NCBI RefSeq assembly: GCF_022354825.1
Contig: NZ_CP031168.1
Coordinates: 2,295,501-2,359,500 of the forward strand
From: Paenibacillus sp. H1-7
Lineage (GTDB): Bacteria > Bacillota > Bacilli > Paenibacillales > NBRC-103111
Length of the DNA stretch: 64,000 nt
Reading direction: 5' to 3'
This document shows positions 16,110 through 24,677 of the stretch, one piece after another. A model generated the notes under the pieces. That model was not told where the DNA came from. It did no database searches and saw only the letters and a program-made list of their open reading frames with translations. Numbering within the stretch: position 1 is the first letter of the stretch; each line of letters opens with the position of its first letter. Both the position numbers and the translations under genes were made by a program.

Positions 16110-17600
16110 ATGACTATTGCTCGCAAAATATTGCCCATTTTCTTAATCTGCTCGCTTCTGACTCTGTTTATTTCCGCATTACCCTCTGCCGCTGCTGATA
16201 TCAAAAGCAAAACAGAGATTGTGACAGAAATTGATGAGTTTGTTAAGAAAAACATGGCAGTCAACCATATTTCCGGTGCATCTTTATCAATCGCGTATGG
16301 GGAAGATGCATTTTATACGCAAGGCTACGGTGCATATTCCAATGGAGAAAAAATAACCGCCACGACTCCCTTACCAATTGCATCATTGAGCAAATCCATG
16401 ACGGCGCTTGCGGTATTGCAGCTCGTGGATAAGGGATTGATCGACCTTGACGCTCCGTTCATTTCCTACTTTCCCGACATCACCGCCGCGGACGATCGCA
16501 TCGATCGGATCACGGTTCGGTACATGCTCAATCAGACAAGCGGCCTTAACGATAAAGTGAATCCGGACATGACGAAATCCGATCAATTTCAATCATTACA
16601 AGAGATAAAAAAATCTTTGGAGCTTGTTGTACTTGCTAATGATCCAGGTGAAACATACAGATATCACAATCCAAACTACCAATTTTTAGCATTACTTGTT
16701 GAACAGGTCAGCGGGCAGCGGTTTTCTGAATATCTCCATGACCGTATCTTCGAACCACTAGGAATGAATGACACCTATAGTGTCAGCACCACGCAGCAAA
16801 TCAATGAGAATTCAATGATACCGCAGGGACATTATTTGCTGTTAGGCAAGCCTATAAGTACAGCAGAACCGTCATGGTTTATAGATGGTCCGGCCGGCGT
16901 GATATCCACTGCCGAGGATATGGCAAAATGGATGCGTGCGCAGTATATATCCCGGCTTCTCTCCCCGAGTCTCATGGAACAGTACCATGCTCCCGGGCAA
17001 CATAGCTCATACGGCATGGGGTGGCTTGCATCCTCTGATAACGTTTGGGGCCGGACAATCTCCCACTCAGGAATATTATGGAGTTACAAGGCTGAAGAAA
17101 CCGTATATTTGGAGAAGAAGCTTGGGATTACCATGATGTTCGATACAGGTTTGAATGCCTTCGTTGATTATTCCACGTTTACGCGCGGAATTGCACAAAT
17201 CATGGATGAAGGAAAAACCGAAATTTCCATCATGAACAATCGGAACATGGAAGCTATTATGATTCTGCTGTTAATGAGCACGATCTTCTGGAAAGGGTTT
17301 TCGATCTATCGGTTGAAAAAGAGCAAGAAACGGCTTATTGCATTTCGCCGGAAGCTGATCTTTACTTCAGTACTTACTTTAATCCCTGTACTGGTTCTTT
17401 TGTTTCTACCGCCAATTTTGTCTTTCATCGGGGGCGGGAGGGTTCTGCCTTGGATCGGAATATGGATGATGATGCCATCTTTTCTATTATTATTAGTCAT
17501 ACTTTCTTTGGCGAATATCGTAAGTTTCATTTGCCATTGCCGCATCTATAACGCAAAAAAAGTGAGAGCCTTGCCCGACGAAAGCGGATCATTTCGCTAA
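16110..17600 (+). CDS. Membrane-anchored class C beta-lactamase-like serine hydrolase
   Basis: 496 residues. After an N-terminal signal segment (LPIFLICSLLTLFISALPSAAA), the AmpC/PBP4-type domain shows SLSK (S-x-x-K, in PIASLSKSMTAL), the Y-x-N element in RYHNPNYQFLALLVEQVSG, and a HSG-type triad in TISHSGILWSYK. Three hydrophobic segments close the protein (about 380-490). The family includes D,D-peptidases, esterases and beta-lactamases acting on the outer face of the membrane. Start ATG 16110 behind AAGGAG. Its stop codon TAA is the TAA of the left box of repeat copy 10 (TTTCGCTAACGGGTATG). Confidence 0.9.
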   Translation: MTIARKILPIFLICSLLTLFISALPSAAADIKSKTEIVTEIDEFVKKNMAVNHISGASLSIAYGEDAFYTQGYGAYSNGEKITATTPLPIASLSKSMTALAVLQLVDKGLIDLDAPFISYFPDITAADDRIDRITVRYMLNQTSGLNDKVNPDMTKSDQFQSLQEIKKSLELVVLANDPGETYRYHNPNYQFLALLVEQVSGQRFSEYLHDRIFEPLGMNDTYSVSTTQQINENSMIPQGHYLLLGKPISTAEPSWFIDGPAGVISTAEDMAKWMRAQYISRLLSPSLMEQYHAPGQHSSYGMGWLASSDNVWGRTISHSGILWSYKAEETVYLEKKLGITMMFDTGLNAFVDYSTFTRGIAQIMDEGKTEISIMNNRNMEAIMILLLMSTIFWKGFSIYRLKKSKKRLIAFRRKLIFTSVLTLIPVLVLLFLPPILSFIGGGRVLPWIGIWMMMPSFLLLLVILSLANIVSFICHCRIYNAKKVRALPDESGSFR

Positions 17601-17620
17601 CGGGTATGATAACATAATAA
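17591..17620 (+). repeat. Cassette repeat, copy 10 (left box plus half hairpin)
   Basis: CGCTAACGGGTATGATAA from 17595, with the serine hydrolase stop codon inside it. Half of a typical hairpin follows (AAGGAGCAGTTCAC) but its partner arm and right box are missing. Recombinase remnant sequence takes their place. Confidence 0.8.
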
Positions 17621-17658
17621 TCAAGGAGCAGTTCACAACAGCGGATTATTGAAAAAAC

Positions 17659-17811
17659 CGTATACCGCATCGCTTTCAACATACTTATGCACTCCAACTC
17701 CTTGATAACGGTGCCCTTCTGAATTTCACCCAAGTATGCTAGGTCAATCCAATCATTCTACGCTCAGCTCCGCAACGAGCGCCGTAGAGAACTTTATCGA
17801 CGGTTTTTTTC
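17659..17811 (+). pseudogene. Remnant of a Xer-type tyrosine recombinase, C-terminus
   Basis: One frame reads RIPHRFQHTYALQLLDNGALLNF, then after a frameshift QSFYAQLRNERRRELYRRFF. This aligns with the last 50 residues of the recombinase at 6991-7833 (HRFRHTYACQLLDNGAPLDF ... YAQLRGKRRRELYRRYF), including the catalytic HxxR and Tyr. The rest of the gene is missing and the frame is broken, so it is dead. It directly follows repeat copy 10. Confidence 0.85.
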
Positions 17812-17818
17812 CACTTAT

Positions 17819-17852
17819 TAGAGGCGAAATCCCCTTTAAAATTCCGCCTCTA
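17819..17852. terminator. Possible bidirectional terminator hairpin
   Basis: TAGAGGCG (17819-17826) pairs with CGCCTCTA (17845-17852). It lies between the recombinase remnant and the end of the convergent GH31 gene. No strong T-tract on either side. Confidence 0.4.
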
Positions 17853-17920
17853 TTCAACTATTCCAGGGTATCCGGAAGGTTTGAGCCTATTTCAGTCTGA
17901 CTTTCTATCGTATAGCGAAT

Positions 17921-20215
17921 TTAAGCCCCTCCAACTAGCCGGTAGTCGACCCCCTCAAGGATTGGGAACCGGATCGCGCCGGTGATCGGCATGAAAGCGA
18001 AGTCGGTCCTCAAGCCGGAACCAGCCTCAATAACTTCCAGCGTCTCCGGATTCCAGCCCTCATTGTCATTCGTAATCAGGGAGGTTCGTTGGCCGTCGGG
18101 GTAGCGGAAGAGGTAGACGGACCCGTTCCCGGCTACCGGATATACCTCCGCAAAGAGCCGTTCGTCCGATAAATCTCGGACGACGAGCACACCCTTGCCG
18201 CCGATCCACACCGGAAGCTTATCCAGCGGCAGAGCGTAATCGGGCAGCACGGCAGGACCTTCGTACATTTGCCCGGTCTCATAATCGATCCAGGTGCCTT
18301 CGGGCAAATACACATCCCGCGTCGTAACCTCGGCATAATCGCTCCCATAAGCCGGCGTCGCCAATAGGGAAGGGCCGAGCATCCATTCGTACTGCTTCGT
18401 CCTTTTGTTAGCCAAGGCGTACGTATTACTATCCTCCGGGTAAGCAATCGGCAGAGGCGTCATCGTGTGCGGGTAGCCCGTAGCATAGCTCTCCTGTGCC
18501 GCGCTGTACAAATAAGGCACCAAAGAGGAATGGAAGTCGCACGCCTTCTTCACCACCGCTTCATAGGCCTGATCGTTCAGCTTCCAAGGACCAAGCCCTA
18601 CGGACATCGCCGGGAACACGGCTGCGAACATCGCATTCCGGACAAAATACAGCTTCTGATCCTCCGTCAGCGGAGCATTCATGTATTTGCCCGCCACAAT
18701 ATCCGGATAGACGTTCGGGGCGCCGCTCGCTGCGTAATTCAAGCCGTTCAGAGCCGGACGGTCCTGATCGAAGCCGTACATCGTGTCCTCCAGACGCAGA
18801 ATGTCGCCGGGTACGGAATAAGCGCTGTTGCGTACCATTGTGAGATAGCCGGCCTCCATCTTCTTCACATTCGTTCCGTTGCACTTGGCATCGTTGCGGA
18901 GGACGAGCCCATCCTTCAGCATCGTATCCTCCTTGAAGCCGTCCGCCTCCCACAATCCGGCCAGTGCCAGGTACCATGTGACCGCCTCAGGCTTGCGGGC
19001 GTCGAGCAGATAGACCGCGCCTTTAGGGAATACAACCCGGAAGGTCAGAGGCTTCCCCTCGGCATCGGAGACGAAATAACCTCGTTCCAAGCCTTCCAGC
19101 ACATAAGGGCCGTCATGCTCGGGCTCATAATGTCCCCCATGCTCGCGCAGCGCCTTGAAGCTAATGCGCAGACCGAGGATGAGCTTCAGTCCGCGCGAGC
19201 GGAACCACGCCTTTAGCGCCTTCTGGTCAGGGTACCTGGGATTTGGGAGACCGTCGGTCCGGCCCTCTTGCCGCTGCTCATCCCAGATCCCGAAGCTCGT
19301 TGTCGCTCCCTGTTCATTCACCTTCCGGTCGCCCTTCCAGAAACCCGAGCCGATAACGCTCCAGCGCAGCCGGTAGCCCCGGTCGAGAAAAGCTTGAAGA
19401 TCGTCCAACACCGATTGCTGGTACGTATTCCATCCCAAAGAGCCGAACGCCTCATACCCAAGCTCGAAAAAGTCGATCTTTGGCTTCGCGTCCGCGTATC
19501 CCTCACGAAGGCGGGCATGCTTGTAATCCCGGTAAATCTCCTGCATCGTGCCGATAAAATAATATAAACCACCCACCTCGCGCACTCCGGCCGCACCCAA
19601 GGCATTCTCCGTTTCGTGGATCCGGACACGTTTCACACCGTCCTCGAACAGCACCTGTGCGAAGCCGGCGGCCGGGAAGACGGCAAAATTCGAGACGAAG
19701 CGCTTGCCGTCGCTTGCATTACAGAAGGCATCGTCAGAAAAGCCGAACAGATTCGCATTGTCCCCGTAGCCTCCATGGTCGCCAAGGCCGAAGACAGGCT
19801 GGAGGGGAGCAGTCCTCGCATCGATGGCATACCGGCCTTCGGCCAGCGGAAAGACCTGCAGCTTAACGCAGCAAGGGGAGGGCTCGATCTGTACCTCCGC
19901 CTGATCGCCGTGACGGTTGCAGACAAGGAGGCGAACCTGGGTATCGTCGCTTGATATGTGCGAAGCGGTCACCGCGTCATGAAGCTCTTCTCCGTCTGGA
20001 GAAGAGAACCGCAGGCCGGAGTCTGGATGTGCAGCTGCGATTACAGATCGTTCAGGTGAGTGGAAAGAGAACCGGAAGCCCGTTTTAACGATGTGCATGA
20101 CATAGCTGCCCGCCGTAATGACGAGCTCGTCGGGTGTTTCTTTCAGGGTGAAGCATGTCACATTAAGCATGATGCTGGGATCCACATCCTTATTGAAATT
20201 TATCCTTAGTTTCAA
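17921..20215 (-). CDS. Glycoside hydrolase family 31 enzyme
   Basis: About 764 residues, cytosolic (no signal peptide). An N-terminal beta-sandwich region with FGLGDHGGYGDNANLFGFSDDAF, then a (beta/alpha)8 barrel with RWSVIGSGFWKGD, and the catalytic nucleophile region WEADGFKEDTM matching the GH31 pattern in which Asp attacks the anomeric carbon. C-terminal beta domains contain LPEGTWIDYETGQMYEG. Family members are alpha-glucosidases, alpha-xylosidases and sulfoquinovosidases; which one cannot be decided. The start is uncertain: TTG 20215 or ATG 20170. It is divergent from an AraC regulator, and with the nearby solute-binding protein forms an incomplete sugar locus. Confidence 0.88.
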   Translation of the reverse strand: MKLRINFNKDVDPSIMLNVTCFTLKETPDELVITAGSYVMHIVKTGFRFSFHSPERSVIAAAHPDSGLRFSSPDGEELHDAVTASHISSDDTQVRLLVCNRHGDQAEVQIEPSPCCVKLQVFPLAEGRYAIDARTAPLQPVFGLGDHGGYGDNANLFGFSDDAFCNASDGKRFVSNFAVFPAAGFAQVLFEDGVKRVRIHETENALGAAGVREVGGLYYFIGTMQEIYRDYKHARLREGYADAKPKIDFFELGYEAFGSLGWNTYQQSVLDDLQAFLDRGYRLRWSVIGSGFWKGDRKVNEQGATTSFGIWDEQRQEGRTDGLPNPRYPDQKALKAWFRSRGLKLILGLRISFKALREHGGHYEPEHDGPYVLEGLERGYFVSDAEGKPLTFRVVFPKGAVYLLDARKPEAVTWYLALAGLWEADGFKEDTMLKDGLVLRNDAKCNGTNVKKMEAGYLTMVRNSAYSVPGDILRLEDTMYGFDQDRPALNGLNYAASGAPNVYPDIVAGKYMNAPLTEDQKLYFVRNAMFAAVFPAMSVGLGPWKLNDQAYEAVVKKACDFHSSLVPYLYSAAQESYATGYPHTMTPLPIAYPEDSNTYALANKRTKQYEWMLGPSLLATPAYGSDYAEVTTRDVYLPEGTWIDYETGQMYEGPAVLPDYALPLDKLPVWIGGKGVLVVRDLSDERLFAEVYPVAGNGSVYLFRYPDGQRTSLITNDNEGWNPETLEVIEAGSGLRTDFAFMPITGAIRFPILEGVDYRLVGGA

Positions 20216-20312
20216 TATAGAGGAATTTCTTTTCTTTTAAAATGGACTGTATTAATATATGTTTAATACATTATTTCATTTATCGAGTCGCCTGAGGGAG
20301 GGCCGGTCACCC

Positions 20313-21113
20313 GTGCAATGTTTATGGAATCTGAATCCCCGCATGAGCCAGTGTACATATTGGTTTCAGAAGCAGCAGTTTTCTTATAAAGAAGATATAT
20401 ATGACGAATGGGTCATATTTGCTGTGGAGGACGGCTCCTTTCACTATGAGATCGGTGATCAGGAAGGCATCGCATCGTTCGGCGACATCGTTATATGCCC
20501 GCCTGGCACCACGTTCTATCGGGATATCATTACACCGCTGTCGTTCTATTATATTCGGTTCCAATGGGTCGACGGCGGGGGCGGTCTTGTGCATACTCAT
20601 GAATCGATACCGGTAGGGAAGGTGAAGTTCAAGGATACACGGAGGCTCGCTTCGAATTACTTCCGGATGAAGAGCTTGGCCGGTTCTCCGGATCCCTTCT
20701 ATTTGAGCTGGATTGCGGTGCACCTGCAAGACATTCTTTATTTGCATTATGCCGAGTCCATTCATTCGGAGCCCAAGGAAGATGTCCGCCGAGATCCTCT
20801 CATGGAGCGGGCATGCCGTCTGATCGAGCAGAAGGCGTACGAGGCGTTCAGCATGAAGGCGCTGTCCGATGAGCTGGGACTAACTCCTGTGCAGTTCACA
20901 CGCCGGTTCCAATCTGCACAAGGCATGACCCCAAGCGATTACCTGACCGGTCTACGGCTGAAAAAGGCATGCACTCTTCTCATTACCGGCGGAGCGACTA
21001 TCGAAGAGGTGGCGCATCAATGCGGCTACGAGAACGGCTATTACTTAAGCCGGCTGTTCTCGAAGAAATTGCAAATGAGCCCTTCAGCGTACCGAAGGAC
21101 TCATCAGGTATAA
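20313..21113 (+). CDS. AraC-family transcription regulator
   Basis: About 266 residues. A cupin-like sensor domain (YDEWVIFAVEDGSFHYEIGDQ, FGDIVICPPGTTFYR) is followed by two helix-turn-helix motifs: FSMKALSDELGLTPVQFTRRFQ and ATIEEVAHQCGYENGYYLSRLFSKKLQMSPSAYR. GTG 20313 is favoured because GAGGGAGGG lies 8-10 nt in front; a longer frame begins at ATG 20259. Divergent from the GH31 gene and convergent with the solute-binding lipoprotein, so it probably activates both in response to a sugar. Confidence 0.9.
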   Translation: MQCLWNLNPRMSQCTYWFQKQQFSYKEDIYDEWVIFAVEDGSFHYEIGDQEGIASFGDIVICPPGTTFYRDIITPLSFYYIRFQWVDGGGGLVHTHESIPVGKVKFKDTRRLASNYFRMKSLAGSPDPFYLSWIAVHLQDILYLHYAESIHSEPKEDVRRDPLMERACRLIEQKAYEAFSMKALSDELGLTPVQFTRRFQSAQGMTPSDYLTGLRLKKACTLLITGGATIEEVAHQCGYENGYYLSRLFSKKLQMSPSAYRRTHQV

Positions 21114-21121
21114 GCTCAAGA

Positions 21122-22414
21122 TCATTGAGTGCTGCCCTGGATCATCTTGTTAATCTCTTCATCGAGGCGGGAGAGCGCGGTATTGACATCGATCTTGCCC
21201 GTCATGTATTCGGTGAATTTGTCGCGAACCATGCTCTCGGCCTTTGAGCGGTACTTGGACGCCACCGGATATTTCACCGGTTTGCTCTTAAAGATGCCCT
21301 GCACATTTTTTCCTTTCAGCACATCGCGTGATTTACCGAATTCGGTCTTGAACATTGGTTCCTTCAGCGGCGTGACGCGGCCCTTCCGGGCGCTCTCCAG
21401 CTGCACCGCATCCGAGACCGCCGTCTGGATAACCTGAAGCGCCTGCTCCTTGTGCTGGCTCGTCTTTGTAATCATCAGCATATTGACACTGGCGTTGCCA
21501 TAAATGTTCGGCTTCTCCGGATAGCTCGGATACTGTACCATATCCCAGTTCAAGCCGTTCGCAGCAGCGAGCTCCAGGTCGTTAATGATGCTGAGATCGG
21601 TGTACATGGCAAGTAGCTTATCCTTAAGGAATGAATCCTTCGGCGTCCCCTTTGGTTCGTTCCCCGGAATGGAGTAGAACGACTTCACCATCTCAAATAC
21701 TTTTTTCCATTGATCATTATTCATGGTAGCCTTTTCGGTCTTCGGATCGACTACGGCGATGCCAAGCGGCTGGGATACCCAGATGACGCTGTTGCCCGGA
21801 TCGAAGCCACGGATCTGCATACCGCTTGAATCCACACCGGTGACCTTCTTGGCTAGCTGCAGCACTTGATCCCAAGTCATGCCGTCGGTCGGGTAGGGCA
21901 CCCCGAATTTATCGAAGATGTCCTTGTTGTAGTAGAGCGCGTGGTAATTCAGACTAAGCGGCAGCCCGTAGATTTCGTTATTCGCAGCTCCAATCTTGGA
22001 GTCTTCCAGAATGCTGGGGTCGAAGCGCCCCAGGTCGACGTTCATCTGCTTCAATAAGGGTGTCATGTCGTATAAAATGTCGAGGTCCTGATAGGAAGCA
22101 ATTTTACCGTTGTAAGTGAGTACAATATCCGGAGGCTGGCCGGCTATGATAAGCTCCTGCAGCGTAGTCCCCTTTACCGCCTTGATGAACTCTACCGTGA
22201 TGTTCGGATGATCTTTTTTCAATTGCTCTTGAATCTGTGTCATTAAATCTTCGTCAAGCGTTGTATCCATGCTGATCTTGATCGTGACCGGCTCCAAGCT
22301 GGGAGCCGTGGTGCTGGCTGTATTCCCCGGTGTTGGCTTCTCATTGGAACAGCCTGCAATCATGATAGCGCTTACGGTAGCGGCGATAAAAAATGTTTTA
22401 CACGGTTTCATCAT
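21122..22414 (-). CDS. Sugar ABC transporter solute-binding lipoprotein (family 1)
   Basis: 430 residues. Signal peptide with lipobox MIAGC, then an extracellular-solute-binding family 1 fold: VEFIKAVKGTTLQELIIAGQPPDIVLTYNGKI, LPLSLNYHALYYNKDIFDKFGVPYPTDGMTWDQVLQLAKKV. Good GGAGGGG site before the ATG pair. No permease genes follow: downstream (leftwards) is the AraC gene on the other strand, 8 nt from the stop. It is therefore an orphan, depending on permeases elsewhere or a relic of a larger operon. Confidence 0.92.
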   Translation of the reverse strand: MMKPCKTFFIAATVSAIMIAGCSNEKPTPGNTASTTAPSLEPVTIKISMDTTLDEDLMTQIQEQLKKDHPNITVEFIKAVKGTTLQELIIAGQPPDIVLTYNGKIASYQDLDILYDMTPLLKQMNVDLGRFDPSILEDSKIGAANNEIYGLPLSLNYHALYYNKDIFDKFGVPYPTDGMTWDQVLQLAKKVTGVDSSGMQIRGFDPGNSVIWVSQPLGIAVVDPKTEKATMNNDQWKKVFEMVKSFYSIPGNEPKGTPKDSFLKDKLLAMYTDLSIINDLELAAANGLNWDMVQYPSYPEKPNIYGNASVNMLMITKTSQHKEQALQVIQTAVSDAVQLESARKGRVTPLKEPMFKTEFGKSRDVLKGKNVQGIFKSKPVKYPVASKYRSKAESMVRDKFTEYMTGKIDVNTALSRLDEEINKMIQGSTQ

Positions 22415-22580
22415 AAGACCCCTCCGTTACATTTCATTAAGCATACTCTCTATTTCAATGTACACCATCCCAAATTACTTTAAAATGCACAATTTTAGCA
22501 CTTGTCTTGCACACTGTTTCACGAGGCATAACAGGTTCAATAATATGGATCTAATCTATCCCTTGAGGTAATTTGGGTTG

Positions 22581-22730
22581 ATGAATCATATGTCTTTCGC
22601 CGACTTCGTGCGGCAGATTAATGGAGAAGGGCGCTGTTTGGTCAGCGCCGAGGATTCTTTTAATGTAACGGAGGCGTGCCTGCGGACGCTTATGTCGGCG
22701 GATGAGAAACGGGACGTTCGTTTTGAATAA
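22581..22730 (+). pseudogene. C-terminal fragment of a Gfo/Idh/MocA-type oxidoreductase
   Basis: A 49-codon frame begins MNHMSFADFVRQINGEGRCL and ends MSADEKRDVRFE. The pattern (GEGRCLVSAEDSFNVTEACLRTLMSA) is the usual C-terminal segment of sugar oxidoreductases of this family. The other 300 residues and a ribosome site are missing. It supports the view that 17.9-22.7 kb is a degraded sugar catabolic locus. Confidence 0.6.
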
Positions 22731-22955
22731 ATAGCCATAAACATAACCTCTGGGAAGTACCCGGGGGGGCAGTGGATTAACAAAAAATGGGTGTTAATCG
22801 CAGGGAGGGTGTTTCAGGGGCTTGGCGCATCCAACTACTGGAGCCATTGCATTGCAGTTTTTTTTCAGTTATCCATTTTGGATAAAAAAGGATGACAATG
22901 TGAATAGTAACAGTAACATTTTACTCCATTGAAGAAACTGAAGAGGTACAACTCC

Positions 22956-23438
22956 ATGCTACTACTAATTCATTCCATAGCAGGAGCGGCAGCGCTGCTG
23001 TCGTTGGTTTACTCTGCACGCCGTCTTCATCCGCTGGAAGCCGTTCTAACCTTTATGTTCGCTTCTTCTGCGGTACAAAATATCGAAATTATTTTGAGTT
23101 CTAATATGAAGCTATTGAAAATACCCACCGAAGTTAATGTCTATTTAACTTTTCACCTCGACAGGATAGTCGTTTACCCTATGGGTCTATTCTGGCTATC
23201 CTTTTTCTTGAGGCACAGCCGGTATTCGTTAGTCATGAAAATTTCTATTGCCGTTCTAGGGCTCTTCACGTTGACAGCAGGACAGTATTGGGAAAATCAC
23301 CTAACCGTCATTACTATGCAAAAATGGGGAATTGCCTATTCATTATTGGAGTGGGGAGCCCTCCTGGCAGTCACTGTAGGGTTCAGCCTCCTCATCCGTA
23401 AAATGTTAATGAAAGTGAAGGTGAATTCAAGCATATGA
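22956..23438 (+). CDS. Small multi-spanning membrane protein (CBO0543-like)
   Basis: About 160 residues with four or five hydrophobic segments; FHLDRIVVYPMGLFWLSFFLR resembles the CBO0543-type proteins common in spore-formers. ATG 22956 is preceded by GAAGAGG at a good distance; a TTG start at 22929 is possible. The stop overlaps the next start by 4 nt (ATGA), so translation is coupled. No function is known to me. Confidence 0.7.
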   Translation: MLLLIHSIAGAAALLSLVYSARRLHPLEAVLTFMFASSAVQNIEIILSSNMKLLKIPTEVNVYLTFHLDRIVVYPMGLFWLSFFLRHSRYSLVMKISIAVLGLFTLTAGQYWENHLTVITMQKWGIAYSLLEWGALLAVTVGFSLLIRKMLMKVKVNSSI

Positions 23439-23962
23439 TATTGCCTTTACCGCAAAAGTTTGACGCAAACGAATGGTTTATTCTTCTTGCGGCCCTCTTT
23501 GTTATCTTGCCTTCCCTTCTGTTAGCGAAGAGGTTCCTTGCCATCGAGACAGTAACGATTTTCCTGTTTAATTTTTTTGTGGCGTACACCGTTGATTCGA
23601 TCATTTCAGTAAAGCCGCTTGATTTATACGACATTAACGATGTCAAAGAGTATGAATTGATGGATCTGCTCATCTATCTGATTTGCTATTGCCCCGCATT
23701 GTACCTTTTTCTATACTTCTACGACAAGTGGAAGCTGAGGGGGTGGAAGACGATCATATATATTGTCGGTTGGTCCTTGCTCACAGGAGGGTTGGAATAT
23801 TTGGCGCATCTGGCGCAAGTATATAAATACAATAAATGGAATACTGCCTTTTCCGTCGGGGTCTATATCATAGCGTATAGTACTAATATCGGGTTCTTCC
23901 ATTGGATGAGACAATGGTTGAACCGGCCGTGGGACGGGTTATCGAAGCAACCGAGATCGTAA
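23435..23962 (+). CDS. Small multi-spanning membrane protein (CBO0543-like)
   Basis: 175 residues with five hydrophobic segments and an ALYLFLYFYDKWKLRGWKTIIYIVGWSLLTGGLEYL segment that again suggests the CBO0543-like group. It is coupled to the upstream gene by a 4-bp overlap. Convergent with a third similar gene, 12 nt away. Possible association with spores or germination is suggested only by the ger operon beyond it. Confidence 0.7.
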   Translation: MILPLPQKFDANEWFILLAALFVILPSLLLAKRFLAIETVTIFLFNFFVAYTVDSIISVKPLDLYDINDVKEYELMDLLIYLICYCPALYLFLYFYDKWKLRGWKTIIYIVGWSLLTGGLEYLAHLAQVYKYNKWNTAFSVGVYIIAYSTNIGFFHWMRQWLNRPWDGLSKQPRS

Positions 23963-23974
23963 TATCGGCTGGCA

Positions 23975-24484
23975 TCATGTGGCCCCTCCATCTAATGGCA
24001 CTTTAAGCCATACCATTAATATGACGATAATAATGATTGAAATAATATATGCTCTTATTGGTTTAAGATGGTGAAGCCTCAGCATGGGAAACATCATAAT
24101 GTCAAATAGAACAGAATGCCAGAAGCTCCATCCATGTTGATAGGAAATTCTTCCACATAATTCCAGAATCCCCTCGGTGGATACAAAAATACTGATCCAG
24201 AGGAGCAGGAAGACGACTTGCTTCGTCCATGTTTGGGGATAGCATGATAAAAAGATAAGGACGCAAAGCGGCATCGTTATAACGGCATAAATAAGAACAA
24301 CCAGGGATTGGTTGTATAAGAAATCAGGATGAAATACCCAGAGGGAGTGATTTTTAGTAAGAAACTCGTAAAGCAACCCTCCTGAAGTAATAAAGAGCAT
24401 GGTTGGATGGTAATTCCTCCAATTTTTCCTATCCGCCCATCGCCATGCGGAAAAGATTGTAAATAAGGCTATCGCTATGTGCAT
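23975..24484 (-). CDS. CBO0543-family membrane protein
   Basis: 169 residues from ATG 24484, which has a GGTGAG site; a longer frame to 24631 lacks one. Five hydrophobic segments, with AWRWADRKNWRNYHPTMLFI near the start and GWSFWHSVLFDIMMFPMLRLHH near the end, both typical of this family. It is divergent from the germination operon, so the 190-nt gap 24485-24677 holds promoters for both. Confidence 0.75.
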   Translation of the reverse strand: MHIAIALFTIFSAWRWADRKNWRNYHPTMLFITSGGLLYEFLTKNHSLWVFHPDFLYNQSLVVLIYAVITMPLCVLIFLSCYPQTWTKQVVFLLLWISIFVSTEGILELCGRISYQHGWSFWHSVLFDIMMFPMLRLHHLKPIRAYIISIIIIVILMVWLKVPLDGGAT

Positions 24485-24677
24485 ATTCTCACCGTAATTA
24501 TTTTTTCTTACTATTTCCTCAGAGCCCAATCCATAATCATCAAACTCCAGAGAGATATTGCTAAAGAATTGGAAATGAAAACGAGTTAAAACAGATCGTG
24601 TCCAAAAATGAAGCATAAATGAAGCCGTCATTGGAGAAAACTAGAAGAAGATAAATAATCACTTTGAAGAGGACTCC

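Noticed and set aside
18467..19954. Several long plus-strand frames opposite the GH31 gene
   Set aside because: Mirror frames of a G+C-rich gene; no ribosome sites or protein families, whereas the minus-strand frame is a clear GH31 enzyme.
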